Source: Bacillota bacterium (GTDB lineage: Bacteria; Bacillota; Clostridia; Peptostreptococcales; Anaerovoracaceae). From it: a DNA stretch of 49,246 nt. Below are positions 24,560 through 32,145 of the stretch, piece by piece; position 1 is the stretch's first letter, and every line of letters starts with the position of its first letter. Position numbers and translations under genes: made by a program. The notes under the pieces are model-generated. The model worked only from the letters and a program-made list of their open reading frames with translations. It ran no database searches and was not told the DNA's origin. Location: the NCBI GenBank assembly GCA_016293805.1, contig JAEDDI010000008.1:1-49246 (forward strand), in the 5' to 3' direction.

Positions 24560-26568
24560 ACCATCTCACCTGCCTTTTCATGAAGTTCATATTTCATATT
24601 GAAATTCTTTCTTATCTTTTTCGCTATGAGCACTGCAGCGGCAATCATGACAATTACAGCAGCAAGACCGCCGGCAAAACCTGTTCCCGGATGACCCTCT
24701 GTAATGAGTGTTCCAATCTGATACACAAGAAATGCCACAGTATATCCTGTACATAACTGAAGACCTATTGCCGACCACAGCCATCCTTTGCTCTGCATTT
24801 CAGAATTCATCGCCCCTATAGCCGCAAAGCACGGAGGAGTGAAAAGATTAAACATCAGATACGCAAGAGCTGACACGGATGTGAGTCCCATCGCAAGCGC
24901 AACCTCATTTGCACCTCCCATTAATACAAGTTCTTCTGTATCAATGAAATTTGTAATTGCAAATACTACAGCCAGAGTTCCCACAACGTTCTCCTTTGCG
25001 ATAAATCCTGTGATCGCAGCTGCGGCAAACTGCCATGCTCCAAATCCAAGCGGTATGAAAAGTACTGCAAAAGGAGATGCAATCGATGCAAGGATTGAAC
25101 TGTCTGCCATATTATCCGAAACCGGCTTAAACTGCCATGTATATCCCTGCATAAGCTGAACGACGCAGTTGCATACAAGTATTATTGTAGCCGCCTTGAC
25201 GATATATGCTTTTGCACGTTCAAGCATTGAAAAGAACGCCTTCTTCAGGCTTGGCACCTTGTATTCGGGCAGCTCCATGATAAAGAACGATTTTCTGAAT
25301 CTGTGTCCTGTAACAGCATTAACAAGCAGTCCGCCAAGAAGTATAAGAACTATTCCTGTAAAGTACATGAGTGTACTTACCCATCCGGCTCCTGCAAAGA
25401 ATGCGCCTGCAAACAATGCTATTACCGGAATCTTTGCTCCGCACGGAATGAATGTCGCAAGCATCGCAGTTGCACGTCTTTCTCTTTCATCTCTTATGGT
25501 ACGGCACGCCATTATTGCAGGAACGCCGCATCCTGTTCCAATAATTACAGGAATGATGCTTTTTCCGGAAAGGCCGACTCTTTTGAATATCGGGTCCATA
25601 ATAACTGAAACTCTTGCCATATATCCGCAGTCTTCAAGAAGTGCGATAAGGAAGAACATTACCATTACAAGTGGAAGAAATCCTATTACAGCTCCTACTC
25701 CTCCAACGATACCGTCAGCTAAAAGCGAAGTTAAAACTGCAGGCGAAGATGCGAGTTTCTCTGCTACCCATTCCTGGAATGTCTCAATCCAGCCCACCAG
25801 GTAATCTGCAATAAAAGGTCCGACATATGTCTGTGAAACGGCGAAAACAGCCCACATTACCAGTGCGAAAATAACAAGCCCTAAAGCCCTGTTTGTAAGA
25901 ACTGCATCTATCTTGTCAGATCTGCTGGTCTCCGAGCTTTCCTTCTCTCTTTTTTCAGTTTCCGCAACAATGCCGTTCACAAAACTGTATCTTTTTCTGT
26001 CTGCTGCATCTACCTCATTTTTGTCAAGAAGATTAATATCATCCTGAACAAACGGTGCAGTCTGTCCCTTACCGAAGCATTCACATGCTGCTTTCACAGT
26101 ATCATAAAGCCCCCTGTTGCTGCTGTCTGTTGAAACTGTAGCGATTACAGGACAGCCCAGCTTCTGCGAAAGAAGTCTGTAATCTATAGCAATACCCTCT
26201 TTTTCTGCCATATCTATCTTATTCAGGGCAACCACCACCGGTATTCCAAGTTCCAGAAGCTGAGTTGTAAAGAAAAGACTTCTGCTCAGATTTGTCGAAT
26301 CGACAACATTTATAATTACGTCAGGATTCTCCTCTCTAACATGCTGGCTGGTAATTCCCTCTTCAGGTGTAAAAGGCGACATTGAGTAGGCCCCCGGAAG
26401 GTCTGTCGCTGTAAGCGCTTCACTGTCACAGAATTCGGCTCTGAAAGGAGCCTCTCTTTTCCCTACCGTTACACCTGCCCAGTTTCCGGTTTTCTCATTT
26501 TGTCCCGTAAAAACGTTATACATTGTTGTCTTCCCGCTGTTGGGATTCCCTGCAAAAGCTATTCTCAT
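24556..26568 (-). CDS. feoB: Ferrous iron transporter B
   Basis: This 670-residue protein is the membrane pore of ferrous iron uptake. The N-terminal GTPase domain has GNPNSGKTT (G1), DLPGAYSM (G3) and NKID (G4). A helical spacer domain precedes the membrane region, which carries two gate repeats with GCGVPAIMACR in the first. GGAGG lies six bases before the ATG. It sits between feoA and the Cys-rich partner in one operon. A GTTAGC-type palindrome and a small hairpin lie in the feoA-feoB gap and could tune its expression. Confidence 0.96.
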   Translation of the reverse strand: MRIAFAGNPNSGKTTMYNVFTGQNEKTGNWAGVTVGKREAPFRAEFCDSEALTATDLPGAYSMSPFTPEEGITSQHVREENPDVIINVVDSTNLSRSLFFTTQLLELGIPVVVALNKIDMAEKEGIAIDYRLLSQKLGCPVIATVSTDSSNRGLYDTVKAACECFGKGQTAPFVQDDINLLDKNEVDAADRKRYSFVNGIVAETEKREKESSETSRSDKIDAVLTNRALGLVIFALVMWAVFAVSQTYVGPFIADYLVGWIETFQEWVAEKLASSPAVLTSLLADGIVGGVGAVIGFLPLVMVMFFLIALLEDCGYMARVSVIMDPIFKRVGLSGKSIIPVIIGTGCGVPAIMACRTIRDERERRATAMLATFIPCGAKIPVIALFAGAFFAGAGWVSTLMYFTGIVLILLGGLLVNAVTGHRFRKSFFIMELPEYKVPSLKKAFFSMLERAKAYIVKAATIILVCNCVVQLMQGYTWQFKPVSDNMADSSILASIASPFAVLFIPLGFGAWQFAAAAITGFIAKENVVGTLAVVFAITNFIDTEELVLMGGANEVALAMGLTSVSALAYLMFNLFTPPCFAAIGAMNSEMQSKGWLWSAIGLQLCTGYTVAFLVYQIGTLITEGHPGTGFAGGLAAVIVMIAAAVLIAKKIRKNFNMKYELHEKAGEMV

Positions 26569-26582
26569 TATTCCTCCTTCTA

Positions 26583-26598
26583 GTTAGTCTGTGCTAAC
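26583..26598. promoter_or_regulatory. Operator-like palindrome between feoA and feoB
   Basis: GTTAGT-N4-GCTAAC is a one-mismatch copy of the two perfect sites in the feo promoter. It lies just before the feoB ribosome binding site. Confidence 0.65.
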
Positions 26599-26607
26599 TT
26601 TCGTGTA

Positions 26608-26629
26608 TTAAAAATAGCGGTGTCCGCTA
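26608..26629 (-). terminator. Weak hairpin at the end of feoA
   Basis: TAGCGG pairs with CCGCTA around a three-base loop, followed by five T. It overlaps the feoA stop codon. It is short, so it is more likely an attenuator than a full stop. Confidence 0.45.
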
Positions 26630-26848
26630 CTGATTACAGATAATCACAGCCTCAGAAAGCTGTTTGTCAAGGCTGTATCTTCCGTCCCTGATGCATACAA
26701 TGCATCCGTTCTTCTTATTTGATATCACAGTTACAGGTTCACCGCTGTAGCACCCAAGGCTGAAAAGGAACTTTTCCATTTCGGAATCATCTGTACAGAT
26801 TTCCCTGACTTCATAAGTAGTGCCCGGTTTTCCATCCTTCAGTTTCAT
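26627..26848 (-). CDS. feoA: FeoA family protein
   Basis: This 73-residue SH3-like protein has GKPGTTYEVREI at the N-terminus, a mid-region FLFSLGCYSGEPVTVISNKKN and C-terminal SLDKQLSEAVII, the usual FeoA layout. FeoA is a small cytoplasmic partner needed for FeoB activity. AAAGGGG precedes the ATG. It is the first gene of the feo operon, directly after the promoter and its two operators. Confidence 0.9.
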   Translation of the reverse strand: MKLKDGKPGTTYEVREICTDDSEMEKFLFSLGCYSGEPVTVISNKKNGCIVCIRDGRYSLDKQLSEAVIICNQ

Positions 26849-26863
26849 AGTATCCCCTTTCTT

Positions 26864-26879
26864 GTTAGCATGTGCTAAC
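26864..26879. promoter_or_regulatory. Operator-like palindrome 2 of the feo promoter
   Basis: GTTAGC-ATGT-GCTAAC, a perfect six-base inverted repeat, in the feoA 5' leader about 15 bases before the ATG. Confidence 0.78.
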
Positions 26880-26896
26880 TTACGTTCGAAATATAT

Positions 26897-26914
26897 GGTT
26901 AGCTCTTGCTAACC
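26897..26914. promoter_or_regulatory. Operator-like palindrome 1 of the feo promoter
   Basis: GGTTAGC-TCTT-GCTAACC, a perfect seven-base inverted repeat, begins eight bases after the -10 element and so covers the transcript start. The half-site GTTAGC resembles that of DtxR/IdeR-family iron repressors, though their sites have different spacing. Confidence 0.78.
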
Positions 26915-26922
26915 ACGCCTAA

Positions 26923-26951
26923 AGATTACCACTGCATTCCATCGATGTCAA
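26923..26951 (-). promoter_or_regulatory. Promoter of the feo operon
   Basis: A perfect minus-strand TTGACA and TAATCT are separated by 17 bases; the -35 begins just after the stop of the upstream HD gene. Confidence 0.83.
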
Positions 26952-26959
26952 GAAGTTTT

Positions 26960-27433
26960 TTAATAGAGTTCACCCGATGACAGAAGCTTTTCGAGACGGT
27001 CCTTTTGTTCCTTCCTTGGCATTTCATACCCGTACATATGGAAATCAAGCACGTCGGCATCTTTTACTATCTCATCAAGAGGACTGCCGATTACAGACTT
27101 GCTGCTGTGGTTCTTAACCGACACAGCCAGCATCTCCACTTCATCATCGGTAAACAGTCCTGTAGATTTCAGGAACTCTCTTGCCGGCTCATAACCGGCC
27201 TCAGCATGTCCCTTCTGTATCCCGGTCACAACTCTTCCTATATCGTGTATGGCCGCTGCCGTTCCGGCAAGATCAGCGTCAAGACCGCGTTTTTTTGCCA
27301 GAATATATCCAACTCTGCCGCAGCTTGCCATATGAACCTTCTCCCACGATATCGAACTGTCTCTCTTGTCAGAAGTATCATGTTCATCTATATATTCGAG
27401 ATACATATACTGCACCTTCTTCATTCTGTCCAT
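26960..27433 (-). CDS. HD-domain phosphohydrolase-like protein
   Basis: The 157-residue protein has the HD pattern: WEKVHMASCGRVGYILA gives the first His, AIHDIGRVV the His-Asp pair, and VKDADVLDF the last Asp. The short single-domain form matches small HD hydrolases of unknown substrate. GGAGGGG lies six bases before the ATG. It follows rlmH by 12 bases and so is probably the last gene of the walJ-rlmH transcript. Confidence 0.8.
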   Translation of the reverse strand: MDRMKKVQYMYLEYIDEHDTSDKRDSSISWEKVHMASCGRVGYILAKKRGLDADLAGTAAAIHDIGRVVTGIQKGHAEAGYEPAREFLKSTGLFTDDEVEMLAVSVKNHSSKSVIGSPLDEIVKDADVLDFHMYGYEMPRKEQKDRLEKLLSSGELY

Positions 27434-27445
27434 CCGAAACCCCTC

Positions 27446-27925
27446 CTATTTGTGATATGTCTCGTTATTGTTGATTTTAAACGATCTGTACACCTGCTCA
27501 AGAAGAATAACTCTCATCATCTGATGAGGAAATGTCATTTTGGAAAAACTCAGTCTGAAGTCCGCCCTCCTGCTGACATCATCCGACAGGCCAAGCGAAC
27601 CGCCAATCACAAAATCGATGGTACTGCTTCCCCTTATCCATATCTTCTTTATCTGTTCGGCCAGTTCAACTGAATCCAGCTGCTTTCCCATGATTTCAAG
27701 TGTAATGCAAAAGTCTCCCGGCTTTATCCTCTTCAGTATTTCCTCACCTTCCTGATATTTCACCTTCTCCTCATCTGCAGGAGATGCATTCTCCGGCAGT
27801 CTGCTCTCCCTTAACTCGATAATCTCAACTTTAGCAAACCTTGATATTCTCTTTATATACTCATCAACTGCATCTCTCCAGTATTTTTCTTTCAGTTTTC
27901 CGATGCATACAACATTAATATTCAT
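27446..27925 (-). CDS. rlmH: 23S rRNA pseudouridine(1915)-N3 methyltransferase
   Basis: This 159-residue SPOUT-type enzyme methylates pseudouridine 1915 in helix 69 of 23S rRNA. It begins MNINVVCIGKLKEKYW. FVIGGSLGLSDDVSRRADFRLSFSK contains the SAM-binding knot, and MTFPHQMMRVILLEQVYRSFKI is the invariant C-terminus. The ATG is three bases after the walJ stop, with GAGGTAA overlapping that stop. The walJ-rlmH order is also seen in Bacillus. Confidence 0.96.
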   Translation of the reverse strand: MNINVVCIGKLKEKYWRDAVDEYIKRISRFAKVEIIELRESRLPENASPADEEKVKYQEGEEILKRIKPGDFCITLEIMGKQLDSVELAEQIKKIWIRGSSTIDFVIGGSLGLSDDVSRRADFRLSFSKMTFPHQMMRVILLEQVYRSFKINNNETYHK

Positions 27926-27928
27926 ATC

Positions 27929-28726
27929 TTACCTCACCATGTACACAGGACTTATCCTGTCTCTTACTATTACATCTACCCGCGTTTCATCACCAATCCT
28001 GATATTCCTGTCTGCAAGAACATTTTTCACTGTAATCTTTGCAAGATCCGGACTGTTGTTCTCACCGGAAAGATGAGCAAGGAGTATCTGCCTTGTTTTG
28101 CGCTTCGCATTTACTATCCTTGAAATGCATTTGCCTGCGTCCTCGTTGGAAAGATGACCAAGGTCTCCGGCAATTCTTTTTATGACATGGAGCGGTCTTC
28201 CGCACATTCTAAGAACCTGCGGGTCATGGTTTGCCTCAATCACAAGCAGGTCCGCATCTCCAATCGTTTCATATGCATCATCCGTAACATACCCTGTATC
28301 TGTCAGTATGCTTATCTGACTTCCCGCTTTTCTGAAAGTATATCCGACAGAATCTGCCGCATCATGGCTTGTTCTGAATGGAACTATCTCTATTCCTCCT
28401 ACGAAAAAACTCTCACCCGATGAAATCACCATTCGCCTTGTATCATCCAGCTGACAGTCTATGCACTGCCATGTTGCGCCATTGGCATACGTCTTTATAT
28501 GTGAAAGCTTTTTATTTACAACACGCACACTCCTGATATGATCGGAATGTTCATGTGTAATAAGAAGTGCCTTTACCCTGTTTTCGGGAACGTTAATTTT
28601 TCCCAGTCCTTCAAGTATTTTCTTTCCGCTTATTCCCGCATCTATAAGCAATGCCGTTTCTTCATCGAATACAACATAGCAGTTGCCGCTGGAACCACTG
28701 GAAAGGGAACAGAAATTTAAACTCAT
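27929..28726 (-). CDS. walJ: WalJ/YycJ-type MBL-fold nuclease-like protein
   Basis: This 265-residue protein begins MSLNFCSLSSGSSGNCYVV, the hallmark of the YycJ/WalJ family. THEHSDHI near residue 58 supplies zinc ligands, then TDTGYV, ANHD, and LLAHLSGENN with a further His. WalJ proteins are linked to coordination of cell division with DNA replication and belong to the nuclease-like side of the fold. GGAGG lies seven bases before the ATG. The walRK kinase genes that accompany it in Bacillus are absent here. Confidence 0.92.
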   Translation of the reverse strand: MSLNFCSLSSGSSGNCYVVFDEETALLIDAGISGKKILEGLGKINVPENRVKALLITHEHSDHIRSVRVVNKKLSHIKTYANGATWQCIDCQLDDTRRMVISSGESFFVGGIEIVPFRTSHDAADSVGYTFRKAGSQISILTDTGYVTDDAYETIGDADLLVIEANHDPQVLRMCGRPLHVIKRIAGDLGHLSNEDAGKCISRIVNAKRKTRQILLAHLSGENNSPDLAKITVKNVLADRNIRIGDETRVDVIVRDRISPVYMVR

Positions 28727-28769
28727 TATTTACCTCCGTATTTCCGAAAATCAGTATAACATATTTTTC

Positions 28770-28798
28770 TTGCCCAATCACCTGTGATATAGGATAAT
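28770..28798 (+). promoter_or_regulatory. Promoter of rnhA
   Basis: TTGCCC and GATAAT are 17 bases apart, and AAGGAGG-ATG follows. Confidence 0.6.
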
Positions 28799-28815
28799 AT
28801 TTTAAGGAGGTTTAT

Positions 28816-29349
28816 ATGACAGTACTTAGAATTTATTCCGACGGTGGATGCAGAGGGAACCAGTCATCCAGCAATACAGGCGGATGGGGATGTGTTCTGG
28901 AATACGGAGCTGCCACCAGAGAATTGTCAGGAAATGCAGTTAATACCACCAACAACATCATGGAGATGACTGCTCTCCTTGAGGGATTTCGCGCAATCAG
29001 AAAAGAGAATCAGACAATAGAGGTGTTTTCAGACAGTTCATATTTAATGGAGTGCTTCCGCAATAAATGGTATGTGAAATGGCGCAGCAACGGATGGATC
29101 ACATCTAAGAAAGAGCCCGTTGAGAACAGAGAACTCTGGGAGGCTCTTCTCGAATACCTGGACAGACATTCGATTTCTTTCTACCGTGTCAAAGGGCATG
29201 TGAATCTGAAGACAGCAGACACAGCCGGTCTCTACAGAAAGTTCACGGAATGGAACGGCAGCAGATTCACCTATGAGGATTTCGTTCACATTACCGAGAT
29301 GAACAACCTGTGTGACAGACTTGCAAATGACGCAATGGACAGAATATGA
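28816..29349 (+). CDS. rnhA: Ribonuclease HI family protein
   Basis: The protein cuts the RNA strand of RNA-DNA hybrids. The four acidic catalytic residues are visible: Asp9 in YSDGGCRGN, Glu50 in NNIMEMTAL, Asp73 in FSDSSYL and Asp167 in CDRLAND. KWYVKWRSNGWITSKKEPVENRELW is the basic handle region of the Escherichia-type enzyme. The chain (177 residues) is longer than usual because of an insert of about 25 residues around 135-160 between the handle-side helix and the last Asp. AAGGAGG precedes the ATG. It is monocistronic. Confidence 0.93.
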   Translation: MTVLRIYSDGGCRGNQSSSNTGGWGCVLEYGAATRELSGNAVNTTNNIMEMTALLEGFRAIRKENQTIEVFSDSSYLMECFRNKWYVKWRSNGWITSKKEPVENRELWEALLEYLDRHSISFYRVKGHVNLKTADTAGLYRKFTEWNGSRFTYEDFVHITEMNNLCDRLANDAMDRI

Positions 29350-29356
29350 CACCAAC

Positions 29357-29390
29357 AAAAACCCGTCAGTCTTCATGACGGGTTTTGTGT
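29357..29390 (+). terminator. Terminator of rnhA
   Basis: AAACCCGTCA pairs with TGACGGGTTT around a seven-base loop, ending in a T-rich stretch. The following 150 bases to the next terminator show no gene that I can support. Confidence 0.82.
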
Positions 29391-29540
29391 CGTTATTGCT
29401 ATTTACTAATATTTTAAAGGAAAGGCTGGTGTTTAATCTCTAATCTCAATATCCCTTTACAGTTATTATTATATCTCCCGTCAATACATATTTACATGAA
29501 TAATCCTGCAAATTCTCAGGCGGTATTTTGCTATTGCTGC

Positions 29541-29568
29541 AAAAAAAGAAGAGGAAACTCCTCTTCTT
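29541..29568 (-). terminator. Terminator of the xpaC-telA-XRE operon
   Basis: AAGAAGAGG pairs perfectly with CCTCTTCTT around a five-base loop; on the minus strand a run of seven T overlaps and follows the arm. Confidence 0.85.
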
Positions 29569-30062
29569 CAGTCAAATATGTCATCATCGATTTCCCCTTC
29601 AGCTTCTTTTTTGTCAATCCACAGCTGAAGCGTGTTTACAGAAAGAGCCATCTTATCAAGAGTTTCCTTGATATCCCTGAAATCATCATATTCATCGGGG
29701 GTAATTTCACCGTCTTCTGCAATTTCAAGAAGCCTGTCCTTCATCCTGCTCATCTTGTTAAGAGATGTCAGGGTTTCAACTGCAATCTGAACAAGCTCTT
29801 TCTGCTTGATTTCCTGAACATTTACCTTTCCGATTTCGCATTCGTGAGTGCAGTAATAGTTGCAAAGGGACGGATCCTTGTAGCACTTTGACATCTCAAG
29901 AATGTCCCCCGGGAGAATATTGACCTTTCCGTTTTCAATTTTCTCTATTCTGTCAGGTGATATGCCCGGCATCAGTTCACTTGCCTTTTCTCTTGTAAGA
30001 TTCAGTCGCTCTCTCGTAATCTGATATATGGATTTATGTGGATTAGTAGATTTTCTTCCCAT
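29568..30062 (-). CDS. XRE-type HTH protein with a four-cysteine motif
   Basis: The N-terminal 55 residues form a helix-turn-helix of the XRE type (LTREKASELM, then ISPDRIEKIENGKV). Directly after it come four cysteines at 60, 67, 71 and 75 (CYKDPSLCNYYCTHECEIG), which could bind a metal or an Fe-S cluster. The rest (80-164) is helical and acidic, and may dimerise. It starts four bases after the telA stop, so it is coupled to that operon. It may sense stress or metal and act as its regulator; that is inference. Confidence 0.82.
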   Translation of the reverse strand: MGRKSTNPHKSIYQITRERLNLTREKASELMPGISPDRIEKIENGKVNILPGDILEMSKCYKDPSLCNYYCTHECEIGKVNVQEIKQKELVQIAVETLTSLNKMSRMKDRLLEIAEDGEITPDEYDDFRDIKETLDKMALSVNTLQLWIDKKEAEGEIDDDIFD

Positions 30063-30066
30063 TGTA

Positions 30067-31209
30067 TTATCCCATCTTAGCTGCCGAACTCACCTCAAGC
30101 AGCTTCTTCTTAAGGCTCTCTTCCATTCTGGAAAGTTCCGCTTCAGCTTCCTTTCTCTTTGTTCTTCCTTCTTCCTGAATTGCAGCAATTTCATCAAGAG
30201 TGGTAATCAGTTTTGCGTTTGTCTCCTGAAGGGTCTCCATATCAACAATTCCGCGTTCATTGGCTTTTGCTGTTTCAACAGATGTCTGATGAAGAAGCTC
30301 CGCATTTCTCTTCAGCATTTCATTAGTTGCATCTGTAACCATTGTCTGGGCTTTTATTGCTTCTTTTGAGTGAGCAAGTCCAAGAGATATAACCATCTGG
30401 TTCTTCCACAGCGGAATAGTATTGACAATGGCAGTATTTATCTTGTCCGACATTATAACCGCGTTGTTTTGAACCAGTCTTATCTGCGGTGCATTCTGAA
30501 GGCAGATTGACCTTGTGAGTTCAATGTCATACAGTTTCTTTTCGAATCTTTCGCATAATGCGGCAAAATCGTTTGCCTCCTGTGCATCCTCTGGATTTCC
30601 TGTCTGCGCTGCTCTTGCCTGAAGTGCCGGAAGTTCCTCGCCGACAGCCTTCCTGTGGGCAAGCTTTCCAGCAGCAATATACATTGACAGTTCCCTGAAA
30701 TACGTTCTGTTTTTTTCGTAAAGCTTATCAAGCACAGCTATATCCTTTGTCAGAGTGTCCTGATGGCCTTCAAGCGTCTTGACAACGCTTTCCAGATTGC
30801 TTTCGACTTTTGCGTAATGTGCTCTGACTGTATCCGCCTTGTGTCTGCCTTTTTTGAATATGCCGAATACACCCTTCTCCTCATCAGGATCATATTTCAG
30901 ATCTGTCACAAGTCCGGCAAGCACTCCGCCAAGTTCATCAAGATCCTTTGTTCTGACGTGTTCAAGTGCGGCATCTGAAAACTCTGCAAGTCGCTTCTGT
31001 GCTCCCACACCGTAATTCAGGACAGTTTCGGTATCATGAAGATTAATCTTCTCTGAAAACTCACTGATCTGCTTAATCTCATCTTCACTGAACCCCGTAT
31101 TGCGGAAAACATCAGCATCCTCCTGAGTAAGGTTTGCCAAAGGCGCCTCATCAGCCGCATCCAGTGTAAGAACGGGTACATCCGCTGTCAGTTCAATAAT
31201 ATCGCTCAT
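30067..31209 (-). CDS. telA: TelA-family toxic anion resistance protein
   Basis: The 380-residue, largely helical protein matches the TelA/KlaA family (YaaN in Bacillus). FGIFKKGRHKADTVRAHY and AVLDKLYEKNRTYFRELSMYI are recognisable blocks, and LTRSICLQNAPQIRLVQNN with NTIPLWKNQMVISLGL form the conserved C-terminal half. TelA proteins are linked to tellurite and lantibiotic resistance by an unknown mechanism. AGGAGG precedes the ATG. xpaC lies 17 bases upstream, as in the xpaC-yaaN pair of Bacillus. Confidence 0.9.
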   Translation of the reverse strand: MSDIIELTADVPVLTLDAADEAPLANLTQEDADVFRNTGFSEDEIKQISEFSEKINLHDTETVLNYGVGAQKRLAEFSDAALEHVRTKDLDELGGVLAGLVTDLKYDPDEEKGVFGIFKKGRHKADTVRAHYAKVESNLESVVKTLEGHQDTLTKDIAVLDKLYEKNRTYFRELSMYIAAGKLAHRKAVGEELPALQARAAQTGNPEDAQEANDFAALCERFEKKLYDIELTRSICLQNAPQIRLVQNNAVIMSDKINTAIVNTIPLWKNQMVISLGLAHSKEAIKAQTMVTDATNEMLKRNAELLHQTSVETAKANERGIVDMETLQETNAKLITTLDEIAAIQEEGRTKRKEAEAELSRMEESLKKKLLEVSSAAKMG

Positions 31210-31226
31210 CGTATCCTCCTAACAAA

Positions 31227-32075
31227 TTACAGTTCAAAATCGGAACCGAGAAGTCCTTCTCTTTCAAAGGTTCTCCTGAGAACTTCAATATCCACCTGAG
31301 TATTTATATCATCACTTTCGCTGAGTTTATTCTGAATATTCTCAAACGCTTCAGAGCATGTTACAAGAGCTGCCTTTATCTTCTTCTGCGTTTCATCAGA
31401 AGCCAGCCCTTCAGTGTATTTGTCTATAAGCAGCAGAGTCTGCGGCATATAAAATGATTTAAGTTTTCGTATATTTGCAGTATCTTCGAGTTCAGGCGAA
31501 GCCTTCAGCTTGCCTGATATCTTCCTCACCGAGCTCTCCAGATTGTAAAGGCATACTCTAACCTCATCATCTGTTACCGCATCAATAGCCTTTCTGATTT
31601 TTGCCGCTTCATCACCGGCTTGCGCTTCAGGCTTTGTCTGCTGTCTGAAATTCAGTGGTTCAAGCGGCCTGCCGCCTTTTGTCATGACGAGTGTGTTAAG
31701 CTCTCCGTTGATATATGCAGTAATATCACAGCCCGGTCCGATGAAGAAATTGTTATTAATCATCTCCTGAAGGTCTGAACATACAAGTGACTCCGGTTTG
31801 TTCATCTTCTCTGCAAGAAACGGAATAGGCGTATTGCCGTACTGGTTGACAAGCGCTTCGTATCTGTTCCATTTCGCCTTGTTTCTTACTGCTGAAACAA
31901 ACAGATAAAGGCCTCCGATTACGCACAGCGCACATAACAGTATACTCATTGTATCTATGTCACTGAGCATGCATAATCCTGTAACAATGAGAACAACTCC
32001 CCAGATTTTCTTTGTTCTGCCGCTCCTTTTTCTGCCGATTTTCTTTATCTCAGCATATGTTATTTTCCTTCCCAT
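31227..32075 (-). CDS. XpaC-like membrane protein
   Basis: The 282-residue protein has two N-terminal membrane helices at about residues 25-42 and 43-62. A cytoplasmic helical region follows, with QYGNTPIPFLAEKMNKPESLV, NNNFFIGPGCDI and a C-terminal helical bundle. It matches the XpaC family, named for hydrolysis of 5-bromo-4-chloroindolyl phosphate, whose true role is unknown. GGAGG lies upstream of the ATG. It heads the xpaC-telA-XRE operon. Confidence 0.82.
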   Translation of the reverse strand: MGRKITYAEIKKIGRKRSGRTKKIWGVVLIVTGLCMLSDIDTMSILLCALCVIGGLYLFVSAVRNKAKWNRYEALVNQYGNTPIPFLAEKMNKPESLVCSDLQEMINNNFFIGPGCDITAYINGELNTLVMTKGGRPLEPLNFRQQTKPEAQAGDEAAKIRKAIDAVTDDEVRVCLYNLESSVRKISGKLKASPELEDTANIRKLKSFYMPQTLLLIDKYTEGLASDETQKKIKAALVTCSEAFENIQNKLSESDDINTQVDIEVLRRTFEREGLLGSDFEL

Positions 32076-32102
32076 ACTCTATTAACCTCCTGCCACTCCC
32101 TC

Positions 32103-32132
32103 ATTATATCATACAGCAGCATCAACAAAGAA
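32103..32132 (-). promoter_or_regulatory. Probable promoter of the xpaC-telA-XRE operon
   Basis: A perfect minus-strand TATAAT lies 27 bases before the xpaC ATG. The -35 is weak: TTCTTT at 18 bases or TTTGTT at 15. Confidence 0.5.
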
Positions 32133-32145
32133 CAGCTTTTTAAAC

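Noticed and set aside
24360..24590. Alternative 76-codon frame over the FeoB partner
   Set aside because: The 47-residue frame has the ATGA overlap with feoB, a membrane helix and the Cys tail; the longer frame is its shifted shadow and runs through the terminator.
25169..25804. Plus-strand frame of about 211 codons
   Set aside because: Antisense to feoB with composition typical of a shadow frame.
27005..27673. Plus-strand frame of about 222 codons
   Set aside because: Antisense to the HD protein and rlmH, both strongly recognised; no start signals.
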